DNA of 64,000 nt from Corynebacterium afermentans subsp. lipophilum (GTDB lineage: Bacteria; Actinomycetota; Actinomycetes; Mycobacteriales; Mycobacteriaceae), in the NCBI RefSeq assembly GCF_030408375.1, contig NZ_CP046530.1, forward strand, positions 496,001 to 560,000, written 5' to 3'. Of this stretch, positions 44,269 through 52,035 are shown one piece after another. A program made the translations under genes and the position numbers. Every line of letters starts with the position of its first letter. Within the stretch, counting starts at the first letter, position 1. A model generated the notes under the pieces. That model saw only the letters and a list, made by a program, of their open reading frames with translations, was not told the origin of the DNA and did not search any database.

Positions 44269-45267
44269 CTCCCAGTCGTTGTTGGAGTGCAGGGCCGCCA
44301 AAAGGCCCCGCACCGCGGCGGCCCGGCGCCCGACGGGGGAGGCCGGGTCCAGCTCGTCCCAGGCGCACTCCGGATCCGCCGGGGGACCCAAGTGCGTGCA
44401 GCCGCGGGGGCATCGCTGCGCCGCATCTTCCAAGTCCGGGAAGACGTCCACGATTTCTTCGGGGGAAACGTGCGCCAGGCCGAAGGAGCGGATGCCGGGG
44501 GTGTCGATGATCCACCCGCCGCCGGGCACCTCGAGGGCCACGGACTGGGTGGAGGTGTGCCGGCCCTTGCCTACGCCGGAGACCTCGCCGGTTTCACGGT
44601 CCGCGTCCGGCACGATGCGGTTGACCAGGGTGGACTTGCCCACACCGGAGTGGCCGATGAGGGCGGAGACGTGGCCGCGGATAAGCTCGCGCAGCTGCTC
44701 CACGCCGTCCTCGACGCCGGTGCGCAGCACCTTCACCCCCATGGCCTCGAGCTCGCGCTCGAAGTCTGAGGGGTCTGCCAGATCGGTCTTGGTTACGCAC
44801 ACCACCGGGGTCACGCCGCCGACAAAGGCGGCGATGAGGGCGCGCTCGACAAAGCCGGTGCGCGGCGGTGGGTCGGCGGCCGCGACCACGATAAGTAGCA
44901 GTTGCGCGTTGGCCACGATGATGCGTTCGTAGGGGTCGGTGTCGTCCGCCGTGCGGCGCAGCACCGAGGAGCGATCTTCGCGCTTGACGATGCGGGCGAG
45001 GGTGTCTTTCGCCCCCGAGGTGTCGCCGACCACGCCGACGCGGTCGCCCACCTCGATGGAGGTGCGCTTCAGCTCGCGGGCGCGGGTGCACTGCAGGCGA
45101 GTGCCGGCGGTATCGAGCACCACACCCCAACGGCCCCGGTCTTTGGCCACGACGAGGCCGAACTCGGCGTCGTCGTGCGTGGGGCGGTTCTTCGAGCGCG
45201 GGCGCGAGCCTTTGCCGGGGCGCACGCGCACATCGGACTCGTCGTAATCGGCGAAGCTGCGGCCCAT
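44242..45267 (-). CDS. rsgA: ribosome small-subunit-dependent GTPase A
   Basis: 341 residues. An OB-fold N-terminus, then circularly permuted GTPase motifs (G4 TKTDLADP before G1 GHSGVGKSTLVN and G3 DTPGIRSFG) and a C-terminal zinc cluster (CPRGCTHLGPPADPECAW). It helps mature 30S subunits. The ATG overlaps the aroA stop codon by one base, so aroA and rsgA form an operon, as in other corynebacteria. Confidence 0.95.
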   Translation of the reverse strand: MGRSFADYDESDVRVRPGKGSRPRSKNRPTHDDAEFGLVVAKDRGRWGVVLDTAGTRLQCTRARELKRTSIEVGDRVGVVGDTSGAKDTLARIVKREDRSSVLRRTADDTDPYERIIVANAQLLLIVVAAADPPPRTGFVERALIAAFVGGVTPVVCVTKTDLADPSDFERELEAMGVKVLRTGVEDGVEQLRELIRGHVSALIGHSGVGKSTLVNRIVPDADRETGEVSGVGKGRHTSTQSVALEVPGGGWIIDTPGIRSFGLAHVSPEEIVDVFPDLEDAAQRCPRGCTHLGPPADPECAWDELDPASPVGRRAAAVRGLLAALHSNNDWELKQLDEDR

Positions 45268-46538
45268 TACTGCGCCACCACCTCCGTCCACATGTCGGCG
45301 AAGCCGGGCAGTGTCTTGGAGGTGGTGTCGATGTTTTCCACCTCGACACCGCTTACCACAAGGCCGATGATTGCCCCGGCGGTGGCCATGCGGTGGTCGT
45401 CGTAGGTGTGCCAGGCCCCGCCGCGCATCCGGGTCGGGGTGATGCGCAGGCCGTCGCCGAGCTCCTCGCAATTGCCGCCGAGCCCGTTGATTTCGCGCGA
45501 GAGCGCAGCCAGCCGGTCGGTTTCGTGGCCGCGCAGGTGGGCGATGCCGGTCAGCTCGCTCGGCGTTGTGGCGCAGGCGGCGATGGCGGCGACGGTGGGG
45601 GCGAGCTCGCCGATGTCGCTCATGTCGAGGCGGATGCCGCGCAAGTTGCCGGCCTCCGGGCCACGCACGCGCAGGGTGTGGCCGGCGCCGGCGGCCTCCA
45701 GCTCGACCTTGCAGCCCATGCGCTCCAGGATGGACTGCATGGTCGCGCCCGGCTGGGTGGTAGTCACCGGCCAGTTCGGGATGCGCACCTCGCCGCCCGT
45801 GACCGCCGCGGCGGCCAAGAACGGCGCGGCGTTGGACAGGTCTGGCTCGATCTCCCAGTACGTGCCGCGGATCGGCTGCGGCTCCACGGACCAGGAATTG
45901 GCGGTGGCCGTAACCTCAACGCCGGCGTGTTCCAACATGGCCACGGTCATCTCAATGTGCGGCATCGACGGCAGGGTGCCGCCGGTGTGGCGGATCTGCA
46001 CGCCGCGCTCGAACCGGGGCGCGGCAAGCAGCAGGCCGGAGACGAACTGGGAGGAGCCGGACGCGTCGATCTCCACCGGGCCGCCCTCGGCGCAGCCGGT
46101 GCCGTGGACGGTAAACGGCAGCGCATCGCCCGCCACGGAGACACCCAGGGTGCGCAGCGCGTCCAGGATGGTGGCCATGGGGCGTTTGCGGGCGTGGGCG
46201 TCGCCGTCGAAAAGCACGGGCCCATCCGCGAACGCCGCGACGGGCGGCACGAACCGCATCACCGTGCCCGCCAGGCCGCAATCGACCTCGGCAGAGCGCA
46301 GCTTGCCCGGAGACACGCGGATGGTGTCGCCGTCCTCCTCGATGGCTGTGCCCATGGCGCGCAGCGCATTTTCCATCAGGTCCGTGTCACGCGAGCGCAG
46401 CGCGCCGACGATCGTGGACGGGCCGGACGCGAGCGCCGACAAAATATAGGCGCGGTTGGTCATGGATTTGGACCCGGGCACCTGTTGCGTGTGGGTGATC
46501 GGGCTGGGGTGAAACGGCGCAGGCCACATCTCGGTCAT
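45267..46538 (-). CDS. aroA: 3-phosphoshikimate 1-carboxyvinyltransferase (EPSP synthase)
   Basis: 423 residues. PEP/shikimate-phosphate site signatures: [17 protein letters not shown] at the N-terminus, [28 protein letters not shown] and [13 protein letters not shown]. It catalyses the sixth step of chorismate synthesis. The start at 46538 is 22 bases from the divergent SRAP gene. TATCAT seven bases upstream implies a leaderless mRNA. Confidence 0.96.
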   Translation of the reverse strand: MTEMWPAPFHPSPITHTQQVPGSKSMTNRAYILSALASGPSTIVGALRSRDTDLMENALRAMGTAIEEDGDTIRVSPGKLRSAEVDCGLAGTVMRFVPPVAAFADGPVLFDGDAHARKRPMATILDALRTLGVSVAGDALPFTVHGTGCAEGGPVEIDASGSSQFVSGLLLAAPRFERGVQIRHTGGTLPSMPHIEMTVAMLEHAGVEVTATANSWSVEPQPIRGTYWEIEPDLSNAAPFLAAAAVTGGEVRIPNWPVTTTQPGATMQSILERMGCKVELEAAGAGHTLRVRGPEAGNLRGIRLDMSDIGELAPTVAAIAACATTPSELTGIAHLRGHETDRLAALSREINGLGGNCEELGDGLRITPTRMRGGAWHTYDDHRMATAGAIIGLVVSGVEVENIDTTSKTLPGFADMWTEVVAQ

Positions 46539-46560
46539 GAAAAACATGATAATGGAGCGC
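46539..46560. promoter_or_regulatory. overlapping back-to-back promoters of aroA and the SRAP gene
   Basis: GATAAT (46548-46553) is seven bases before the plus-strand ATG. On the other strand TATCAT (complement of 46546-46551) is seven bases before the aroA ATG. The two -10 boxes overlap, so RNA polymerase cannot occupy both at once. Confidence 0.6.
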
Positions 46561-47223
46561 ATGTGCGGACGATTCGTTCTTTTCACGTCAGGCGACGACC
46601 TCGTTGAGGCAGTGGCGGGCCTTCCCGGTATCGCGGAAGTTCAGGCCCCGGACGGCACCCCGCCGCCGCGCTACAACATCGCGCCCACCCAGCAGGTGCC
46701 GTTGATCAGGGTCGCGGAAAGCAGCGCGCGTATCGACGCCGCGCGGTGGGGCCTGTTGCCCACGTGGAAGAAGGATGAGACCGGGCCGCCGCTGTTCAAC
46801 GCCCGGGGCGAGACCGTGGCAGAGAAGCCGTCCTTCCGCAGCGCGTTCAAGGCTCGGCGCGGGCTGATGGTGCTGGACGGCTACTACGAGTGGAAGCCCA
46901 CCGAAAACGGCAAGCAGCCCTATTTCGTGCGCCCGAAAGAAAGCATGCTGTACGCCGCCGCACTGTGGGAGACGGGGCTGGACCGTTTATCCACCACGAT
47001 GGTCACCACGGACGCCACAGAGAACATGGCGTGGCTGCACCATCGCCTGCCGCTGTTTCTGCGCGAGGACGAGATCCGCACCTGGATAGACGGCACGCCG
47101 GAGGAAGCCCTGGAACTAGTGCACCCCTCGCGTGTGGCGGACACCCTGGTGTGGAACGAGGCGGCCCAGGAAGTGGGCAATATCAGAAACGACTATGCGG
47201 AACTTATGGGCAAAGCCGACTGA
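46561..47223 (+). CDS. SOS-response-associated peptidase (SRAP/HMCES family)
   Basis: 220 residues. The initiator Met is followed by the catalytic Cys2 (MCGRFVLF). Asn in FNARGE, Glu in GYYEW and His in MAWLHHRLP complete the active site. The family crosslinks to abasic sites in single-stranded DNA and protects them. The start at 46561 is required to place Cys at position 2. Leaderless transcript likely. Confidence 0.94.
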   Translation: MCGRFVLFTSGDDLVEAVAGLPGIAEVQAPDGTPPPRYNIAPTQQVPLIRVAESSARIDAARWGLLPTWKKDETGPPLFNARGETVAEKPSFRSAFKARRGLMVLDGYYEWKPTENGKQPYFVRPKESMLYAAALWETGLDRLSTTMVTTDATENMAWLHHRLPLFLREDEIRTWIDGTPEEALELVHPSRVADTLVWNEAAQEVGNIRNDYAELMGKAD

Positions 47224-47238
47224 ATCTACGGACTGGAG

Positions 47239-47703
47239 CTAGGGCGCGCTGATCGGCGCGAACGTCGCCCCGGTCAGCTCTGCCAGGTCGCGCGGGCTCA
47301 GTTGCGCGGACAGGCCGCGCTGGCCGGCGGAGACGTTGATGGCGGGGAGGTCGGCCACGGAGGCGTCGATAAGCGTTGCCAGCTTTTGCTTCGTGCCCAG
47401 CGGCGAGATGCCGCCGACGACGTAGCCGGTCGCGCGCTGCGCCTTGGCCGGATCCGCCATCTCTGCGCGCTTCCAGCCGAGCGCTTTCGCCGCGGCCTTC
47501 AAAGACAGGTGGCCGTCCACGGGCACGCAGCAGATGGCCAGCTCGCGCTCGTGGGTGATCACCAGCGTTTTTAGTACCGACGCTGGATCTAATTCGAGTT
47601 CCTCGGCCGCGTGCTCGCCGAAGTGGTCCTGGCTGGGGGAGTAGGTCAGCACCTTGTGGTCGGTGCCCTGCAGTGCGGTCAGTGCGTGCGTCTTCTCTGC
47701 CAT
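47239..47703 (-). CDS. ybaK: Cys-tRNA(Pro)/Cys-tRNA(Cys) deacylase YbaK type
   Basis: 154 residues. [13 protein letters not shown], then [41 protein letters not shown], residues 77-117, mark the YbaK/EbsC editing domain with its conserved lysine and GG-SP loop. It hydrolyses mischarged aminoacyl-tRNA. ATG at 47703 with TACCCT seven bases before. Divergent from sigH. It contains GTCGATAAGC at 47365. Confidence 0.92.
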   Translation of the reverse strand: MAEKTHALTALQGTDHKVLTYSPSQDHFGEHAAEELELDPASVLKTLVITHERELAICCVPVDGHLSLKAAAKALGWKRAEMADPAKAQRATGYVVGGISPLGTKQKLATLIDASVADLPAINVSAGQRGLSAQLSPRDLAELTGATFAPISAP

Positions 47704-47748
47704 GGGCACAGGGTAGCGATTGCAAATGCTGGCCCTACAATGGCTCAC

Positions 47749-48387
47749 ATGCCCGAAACCGAGCCAGACGCAGGCGTGAGCGATGACCTGAAGGCGCGCT
47801 TTAACGAAGAAGCGATGCCGCTTTTGGACCAGCTGTACGGCGGCGCGCTGCGCATGACGCGCAACCCGCAGGATGCCGAGGACCTGGTGCAGGAGACCTA
47901 TTTAAAGGCCTACAAAAACTTCGGCAGTTTCACCCCCGGCACCAACCTCAAGGCTTGGCTGTACCGGATTATGACGAACACGTACATCAACTCCTACCGC
48001 AAGAAGCAACGCCGCCCGCTGGAAACTTCGGCGGACGAGGTGACGGACAACCAGCTCTACACCTCCAGCTCGCACGACTCCACCGGCCTGGAGTCCGCGG
48101 AGGTGGAGGCGCTGAAATCCATGCCAAACTCCCGGATTTCGGAGGCGCTCAACGCGTTGAGCGAGGACTACCGCATGGTGGTCTACTACGCGGATGTGGA
48201 GGGGATGGCGTACAAGGAGATCGCGGAAGTGATGGAGATTCCCATCGGCACCGTGATGAGCCGGCTGCACCGGGGAAGAAAACAGCTTCGCGGGATGTTG
48301 AAAGACGTGGCGAAGGAGCGCGGTATCGGTCTCGACCATGCTGACATGGCAGATGCCGCCGGTAAGCAGGACGCGAAGGAGAAGTAA
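47749..48387 (+). CDS. sigH: ECF sigma factor SigH
   Basis: 212 residues. Region 2 ([62 protein letters not shown]) and region 4 ([46 protein letters not shown]) are typical of the SigR/SigH family. It directs the disulphide- and heat-stress regulon. ATG at 47749 with TACAAT seven bases upstream, so probably leaderless from a housekeeping promoter. Its stop overlaps rshA by one base. Confidence 0.96.
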   Translation: MPETEPDAGVSDDLKARFNEEAMPLLDQLYGGALRMTRNPQDAEDLVQETYLKAYKNFGSFTPGTNLKAWLYRIMTNTYINSYRKKQRRPLETSADEVTDNQLYTSSSHDSTGLESAEVEALKSMPNSRISEALNALSEDYRMVVYYADVEGMAYKEIAEVMEIPIGTVMSRLHRGRKQLRGMLKDVAKERGIGLDHADMADAAGKQDAKEK

Positions 48388-48665
48388 TGTCCGCTGGACA
48401 CACCCACACCGACGCTCACGGCTGCGACGCCACTTACCGCATGCTGTGCGAGCTGTTCGACGAAGACACCGCGCCTGAGCGACGCGAGGAGATCAAAAAC
48501 GACCTGGCGGCTTGCCCGGAGTGTTTGGCCGTCGCGCAGTCTGAGCGTGACGTGCGCGCGATGGTGCGCGAGTGCTGCGGCGCCGTGAAGGCTCCGGAGC
48601 CGTTGCGCCAGCGCATCGTCGCTTCCATCACCACGGTGAGCTACACCGAAGTTCGCTATAGATAA
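48387..48665 (+). CDS. rshA: anti-sigma factor RshA (mycothiol-system, SigH partner)
   Basis: 92 residues, coupled to sigH by a TAATG overlap. ZAS-family anti-sigma factor with Cys13, Cys43 and Cys46 (AACPECL) and the C-terminal CCG. The expected zinc His three residues before Cys43 is Asp39 instead (DLAACPEC). In the family, zinc is bound by His/Cys and lost when the Cys pair forms a disulphide, freeing SigH. N-terminal histidines (GHTHTDAHGC) might compensate. Followed by a clear terminator. Confidence 0.92.
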   Translation: MSAGHTHTDAHGCDATYRMLCELFDEDTAPERREEIKNDLAACPECLAVAQSERDVRAMVRECCGAVKAPEPLRQRIVASITTVSYTEVRYR

Positions 48666-48679
48666 GGTCCGTGTTCCTC

Positions 48680-48708
48680 GCCCGCAGCCCGAAGGTTGCG
48701 GGCTTTTT
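48680..48708 (+). terminator. rho-independent terminator of sigH-rshA
   Basis: GCCCGCA (48680-48686) pairs with TGCGGGC (48697-48703) and is followed by five T. Confidence 0.85.
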
Positions 48709-49200
48709 GCTTTGCGACGGCTCCGTGGCCCCGCAGCGGGGGTAAAAAACGGGGGTAGGGGGTAAAGCAGGATTGCTGAACAATCCGCCGATCTTTGAAC
48801 AATCCGGTGCACACACCGGTATCTCACGGGAAAAACCGGGCTACCTGAGAAGCAATGAGTTGTATGTTCAACCCGAAAGCGCTGGTAGAGCCGTGATTAG
48901 CCAATATTATGCAAGAAAACACCTGAAAGTGCATAGTATGCAGTTGTGGTGGATTGTTCAACCATCTGGCACCGCACACGGTTCGATCGTTCAACAAAGC
49001 TGACGAAAACGCGGATCCACCACCCGGATTGCTGAACAATCCGCAGGCCACAACGGGTGGAAACGTTGAACAATCCGGAAAGAATGTTCAACGATTTCAA
49101 GGTTTTTCCAGGCTTTCCCCGAGCGGTTTACCAGCGCATATTTGGTGCATAAACTCGTGGATGTAACAAAGAGAACAAAGACCATCAAGGAGTCACCGAG
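48709..49200. other. gene-free region between rshA and the metalloprotease gene
   Basis: No supportable reading frame; a 76-codon frame at 48773 overlaps the repeats and has no protein character. The space holds the TTGAACAATCCG array and, near its end, the ribosome binding site AAGGAG for the gene at 49201. A TAATATTGGC-type AT-rich patch is at 48900-48910. Probably regulatory. Confidence 0.6.
48771..49098. repeat. array of the word TTGAACAATCCG in both orientations
   Basis: Eight copies or near-copies of the core TTGAAC(AAT): GCTGAACAATCCG (48775), TTGAACAATCCGG (48795), TGTTCAACCCG (48865), GGATTGTTCAACC (48951), TCGTTCAACAAAG (48986), GGATTGCTGAACAATCCG (49027), GTTGAACAATCCGG (49065) and ATGTTCAACG (49084). 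Two copies form the dyad GGATTG-N-CTGAACAATCC. The region is visibly more A/T-rich than its surroundings. Confidence 0.75.
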
Positions 49201-50532
49201 ATGCGAGCAGCATTCCGAAACACCATCGCCGCAGTAGTTGCCGCCGCCATCGCGGTGTCCGGCGTTACCGTCGCAGACGCAGCTGAGGAGGTTCAGCTAG
49301 CGCCAGTGCGCACTAACACCGCAACGCTTATCGACTCCGATGGCGACGGCCTGCCGGATATCTGGGAAGAACAAGGCGTCGTGTTAGCCGACGGCACGGA
49401 AATCCCCCTGCCGGACTGGGGCGCGGACCCCAACCGCCCGGATGTGTTCCTCCAGCTGAACTGGATGGCCTCCGAATACGACACCCTGGGCTGCAACACC
49501 ACCGCCGCCCGCGAGTGCGCAGACGCCAACCGCACCTCCTACGCTCCGTCGACGCAGGCCCTGGATGACCTCGTGGACCTGTTCGACGACCACGGCATTA
49601 ACCTGCACATCGACGCCGGTGCGCACTACACCAACATCGCCAACTACACCGACACTCACGGCGGCGAGAGCATCGACTACCGCGACGTCTACTTCAGCCC
49701 GAGCCGGCACGAGGCGTTCCAGCTCATCGACAACATCAACGCCCTCGGCGAGCGCGACAACATCTTCCGCTCCGGCGTACTCGGCGACCGCATGCGTGCA
49801 GGCTCGAATGCCACGGGCCTGTCGCTGGTGGGCGATAACGCCTTCTACATCGCCAACCCAGACGGTCGCGCCACCGACATGCAGGTGCGCAACACCATCC
49901 TGCACGAGTTCGGCCACACCTTGGGCCTGCGCCACTGGGGTGCCGCCAAGTACGTCGAGGACTTCGCTGAGGGCTCGCCGATGCAAGACGGCTACCACTC
50001 GGTGATGAACTACAACCACCAGTTCGACTACTTCAACTACTCCGAGCAGCCCTACTTCGCCAACACCCCGCAGGGCAATGTGTTCATCCCCGCCGACTGG
50101 GACAACCTGGAGATCGACAGCCCGCGTATCGGTGTCTACGCCGAATCCATCGGCGCCCGCGCCGACATCGCCGACAAGGCAGACGTTGAAGAGGTCGAGC
50201 AGCCCGAGGAAATAGTCGAGACCACCCAGCCTGAACCCGTCGAGGTCGCCGAAGAACACGCAATGGTCGAGCTCGTCCCGGCCGAGGAAATCCCCGCCGC
50301 TGACGCCGAGTCCCAGCCGGGTGTCACCCCCACCACACCGGCCCAGGACGAACCCAAGGACGAACCCAAGGATGAGTCCAAGGTCGAAGAGGTCAAACCC
50401 GCCAAGGCTGACACCCCGAAGCAGACCAACAACCAGCCCAACAACCAGCCCAACATCGCAATCATCATCGGCGGCGTCGTCGCAGCCCTGGCAGCCCTCG
50501 GCATCGGCGCAGCATTCTTCGCAATGCGCTAA
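49201..50532 (+). CDS. cell-surface zinc metalloprotease with calcium-binding motif
   Basis: 443 residues. Signal peptide (1-27, ADA). Next comes a thrombospondin-type-3-like calcium loop DSDGDGLPD (near 43-51). The metalloprotease domain has the zinc site HEFGHTLGLRH (HExxHxxGxxH, metzincin type) and a following Met in SVMNYNHQ. A charged stalk (residues 325-415) has EVEQPEE and DEPKDEPKDESK repeats. A C-terminal membrane anchor (about 418-440) ends the chain. It presumably acts on external proteins. Monocistronic, with a long repeat-rich leader and a strong terminator. GTCGATAAGC (minus orientation) at 49326. Confidence 0.83.
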   Translation: MRAAFRNTIAAVVAAAIAVSGVTVADAAEEVQLAPVRTNTATLIDSDGDGLPDIWEEQGVVLADGTEIPLPDWGADPNRPDVFLQLNWMASEYDTLGCNTTAARECADANRTSYAPSTQALDDLVDLFDDHGINLHIDAGAHYTNIANYTDTHGGESIDYRDVYFSPSRHEAFQLIDNINALGERDNIFRSGVLGDRMRAGSNATGLSLVGDNAFYIANPDGRATDMQVRNTILHEFGHTLGLRHWGAAKYVEDFAEGSPMQDGYHSVMNYNHQFDYFNYSEQPYFANTPQGNVFIPADWDNLEIDSPRIGVYAESIGARADIADKADVEEVEQPEEIVETTQPEPVEVAEEHAMVELVPAEEIPAADAESQPGVTPTTPAQDEPKDEPKDESKVEEVKPAKADTPKQTNNQPNNQPNIAIIIGGVVAALAALGIGAAFFAMR

Positions 50533-50573
50533 GGCGTAAAAGCTACGGCTGGCCGGTAGGTAGAAGCCAAAAA

Positions 50574-50607
50574 GCGGGCCCTTCCCGAACTGGGAAGGGC
50601 CCGCTTG
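50574..50607. terminator. bidirectional terminator
   Basis: GCGGGCCCTTCCC (50574-50586) is perfectly inverted at 50592-50604, loop GAACT. TTGTTA follows on the plus strand and TTTTT on the minus strand, so it serves both the protease gene and the bL37 gene. Confidence 0.88.
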
Positions 50608-50626
50608 TTACTTCGTTTACCGCGCT

Positions 50627-50701
50627 TTAAGAGTTGGGGCGCTTACCGCGGTTAGCGCTCTTCTTGCGACGGTCCTTGCGCTTGCGACCACGCTTGCTCA
50701 T
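50627..50701 (-). CDS. 50S ribosomal protein bL37
   Basis: A 24-codon gene. The product MSKRGRKRKDRRKKSANRGK plus RPNS is almost all basic residues. It matches the tiny actinobacterial ribosomal protein bL37 first seen in mycobacterial 70S structures. A perfect AAAGGAGG lies eight bases before the ATG and a terminator 20 bases after the stop. It is far too short for usual ORF thresholds and easily missed. Confidence 0.88.
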   Translation of the reverse strand: MSKRGRKRKDRRKKSANRGKRPNS

Positions 50702-50794
50702 GGGGGCCTCCTTTGAATTATGGGTACCGGTTACAGATGTTCCACTGTATCGCCCTGCACTGCTGGCAAGGTAATCCGGCGGAGTTTTATGGCC

Positions 50795-51058
50795 TTATGC
50801 CGACAGGCGAGCGCGGTTGCGGGCGCGAGCCTTGTTGCGGCGCTTGAGCGCGCGGCGCTCCTCCTCGGACAGGCCGCCCCAGACGCCGGCGTCCTGGCCG
50901 GTCTCGAGGGCCCACTTCAGGCACTGGGAGGTGACGGGGCAGCGGTGGCAAACCAGCTTGGCCTGGGCGATCTGGCTCAGGGCCGGGCCGGAGTTACCGA
51001 CGGGGAAAAACAGTTCCGGGTCCTCGTCGCGGCAAATTGCTTCGTGGCGCCAATCCAT
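50795..51058 (-). CDS. whcE: WhiB-family iron-sulfur regulator, WhiB1/WhcE type
   Basis: 87 residues from the ATG at 51058 with AAAGGAGAG upstream. Cluster cysteines Cys9, Cys37, Cys40 and Cys46; GVWGG turn (58-62); then EEERRALKRRNKARARNR, a basic DNA-binding tail. DWRHEAICRDEDPELFFPVGNSGPAL is the WhiB1 signature. In C. glutamicum whcE lies beside sigH-rshA and is part of the SigH stress response. Here it is 2 kb away, on the other strand, with the metalloprotease and bL37 between. Confidence 0.92.
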   Translation of the reverse strand: MDWRHEAICRDEDPELFFPVGNSGPALSQIAQAKLVCHRCPVTSQCLKWALETGQDAGVWGGLSEEERRALKRRNKARARNRARLSA

Positions 51059-51525
51059 GATGATGACTCTCCTTTTGGGTCGTGTGTGTTGAATCCTGCG
51101 TTCAATCCATGTGCAATTACGTGCGCACCACAAACACCCGCATTGTGGCGGATGCGTTGCAAACGAAGTTTGATTCCTGGCATCGGGCGGAGCTTCCCGT
51201 TGGATGCGGGACCCGTCTTCCGGTTTACCGGGCGTTAACCCTGTGGTGGCTTAGGGTTAAGGGCTGTTTAACCAGCCCGTTGTTTTTGCTACCCGGAAAT
51301 AATGGCACGTTCACCTACACCGCGCTAGGGGTGTAAGCCAAAGTGTGACAGGAATCATAGATTCTAACCCTGTTTTCGTTGGACTGGGTTGGGGGCGGGA
51401 TTCGTCCGGAGGTCGTCGATAAGCAATGTGAACTGCGCAAACACGGTTCCGGTGCGAGATGGGTCACCGTCAAATCGTGCAACACGAATGGGAGCGTGGG
51501 GTAGCGGGGCCTAGACTGCTTCGAT
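51059..51525. other. 467-bp intergenic region with two hairpins
   Basis: No gene supported. TTAACCCT (51235-51242) pairs with AGGGTTAA (51253-51260). GGGCTG (51261-51266) pairs with CAGCCC (51273-51278) and is followed by GTTGTTTTT, a terminator shape on the plus strand with no annotated gene in front of it. This could end a small RNA. Further on are GTCGATAAGC at 51415 and the promoter of the next gene (TAGACT 51512-51517). Confidence 0.5.
51261..51287 (+). terminator. orphan terminator-like hairpin
   Basis: Six-base stem GGGCTG/CAGCCC, loop TTTAAC, then GTTGTTTTT. There is no plus-strand gene upstream within 700 bases, so either an unannotated small RNA ends here or it is fortuitous. Confidence 0.45.
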
Positions 51526-52002
51526 GTGGAAACCAACAATAAACCCGCCCAAAGTAGGTCCGAAGTTGCGTTAGGAACCGTGCCCGCAGTGATGCGTTTC
51601 AGTGCGGTGGTGGTGCTTCTGCAGTGTGCAGCGATGTTTATTTACGCGGCCTCGCTGATCGTCTCCCAGTTCACTGAGCACACCTCGACGTTGGAGTCGC
51701 AGTCCCCGGCAGCGAACTACGTCAACATCGGCACCGCGACGTTTCTTGTGATCATCTTCGGCTACATCGCCTATGCCGCGGTGAGCACACTGAAGGGTAA
51801 CCCGCGCGCGACCGGCGCGATCGTGCTGGTGGAAGCGATCTTGGCAGGCGTGGCGGTGTACATGTTCCGCGGCGGCGTGCCGCTTTTGGGAGCCGCGACG
51901 CTGGCCTCAGCCGTGCTCGCACTCATCGGTATCTTCCACCCGGCTACGCGCGAATACAGCGAGGCGCGCTACGCGCAACGCAAAGCGCGGCGCTCACAGT
52001 AA
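51526..52002 (+). CDS. four-pass integral membrane protein, unknown function
   Basis: 158 residues, GTG start with TAGACT eight bases upstream (leaderless). Hydrophobic segments near 24-47, 68-92, 98-116 and 118-138, short basic tail (YAQRKARRSQ). No known domain recognised. The stop codon lies in the loop of a perfect 10-bp hairpin (51985-51994 with 52003-52012), which may end the message. Convergent with the beta-propeller gene. Confidence 0.7.
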   Translation: METNNKPAQSRSEVALGTVPAVMRFSAVVVLLQCAAMFIYAASLIVSQFTEHTSTLESQSPAANYVNIGTATFLVIIFGYIAYAAVSTLKGNPRATGAIVLVEAILAGVAVYMFRGGVPLLGAATLASAVLALIGIFHPATREYSEARYAQRKARRSQ

Positions 52003-52012
52003 AGCGCCGCGC
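51985..52012 (+). terminator. hairpin across the stop codon of the membrane-protein gene
   Basis: GCGCGGCGCT is perfectly inverted as AGCGCCGCGC around CACAGTAA, which contains the stop codon. There is no T-run, so terminator function is uncertain. Confidence 0.45.
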
Positions 52013-52035
52013 TCAAAGGTTGTGTGGCCGATGCG

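Noticed and set aside
48771..49098. CRISPR array or protein gene
   Set aside because: Repeat copies are irregularly spaced and in both orientations. The 76-codon frame at 48773 is made of the repeats and lacks a ribosome binding site.
51346..51376. SigH-type promoter (GGAAT...GTT) before the membrane-protein gene
   Set aside because: GGAAT and GTT are present with 16 bases between, but a better-placed TAGACT box explains the start at 51526. The pattern is too short to be convincing.
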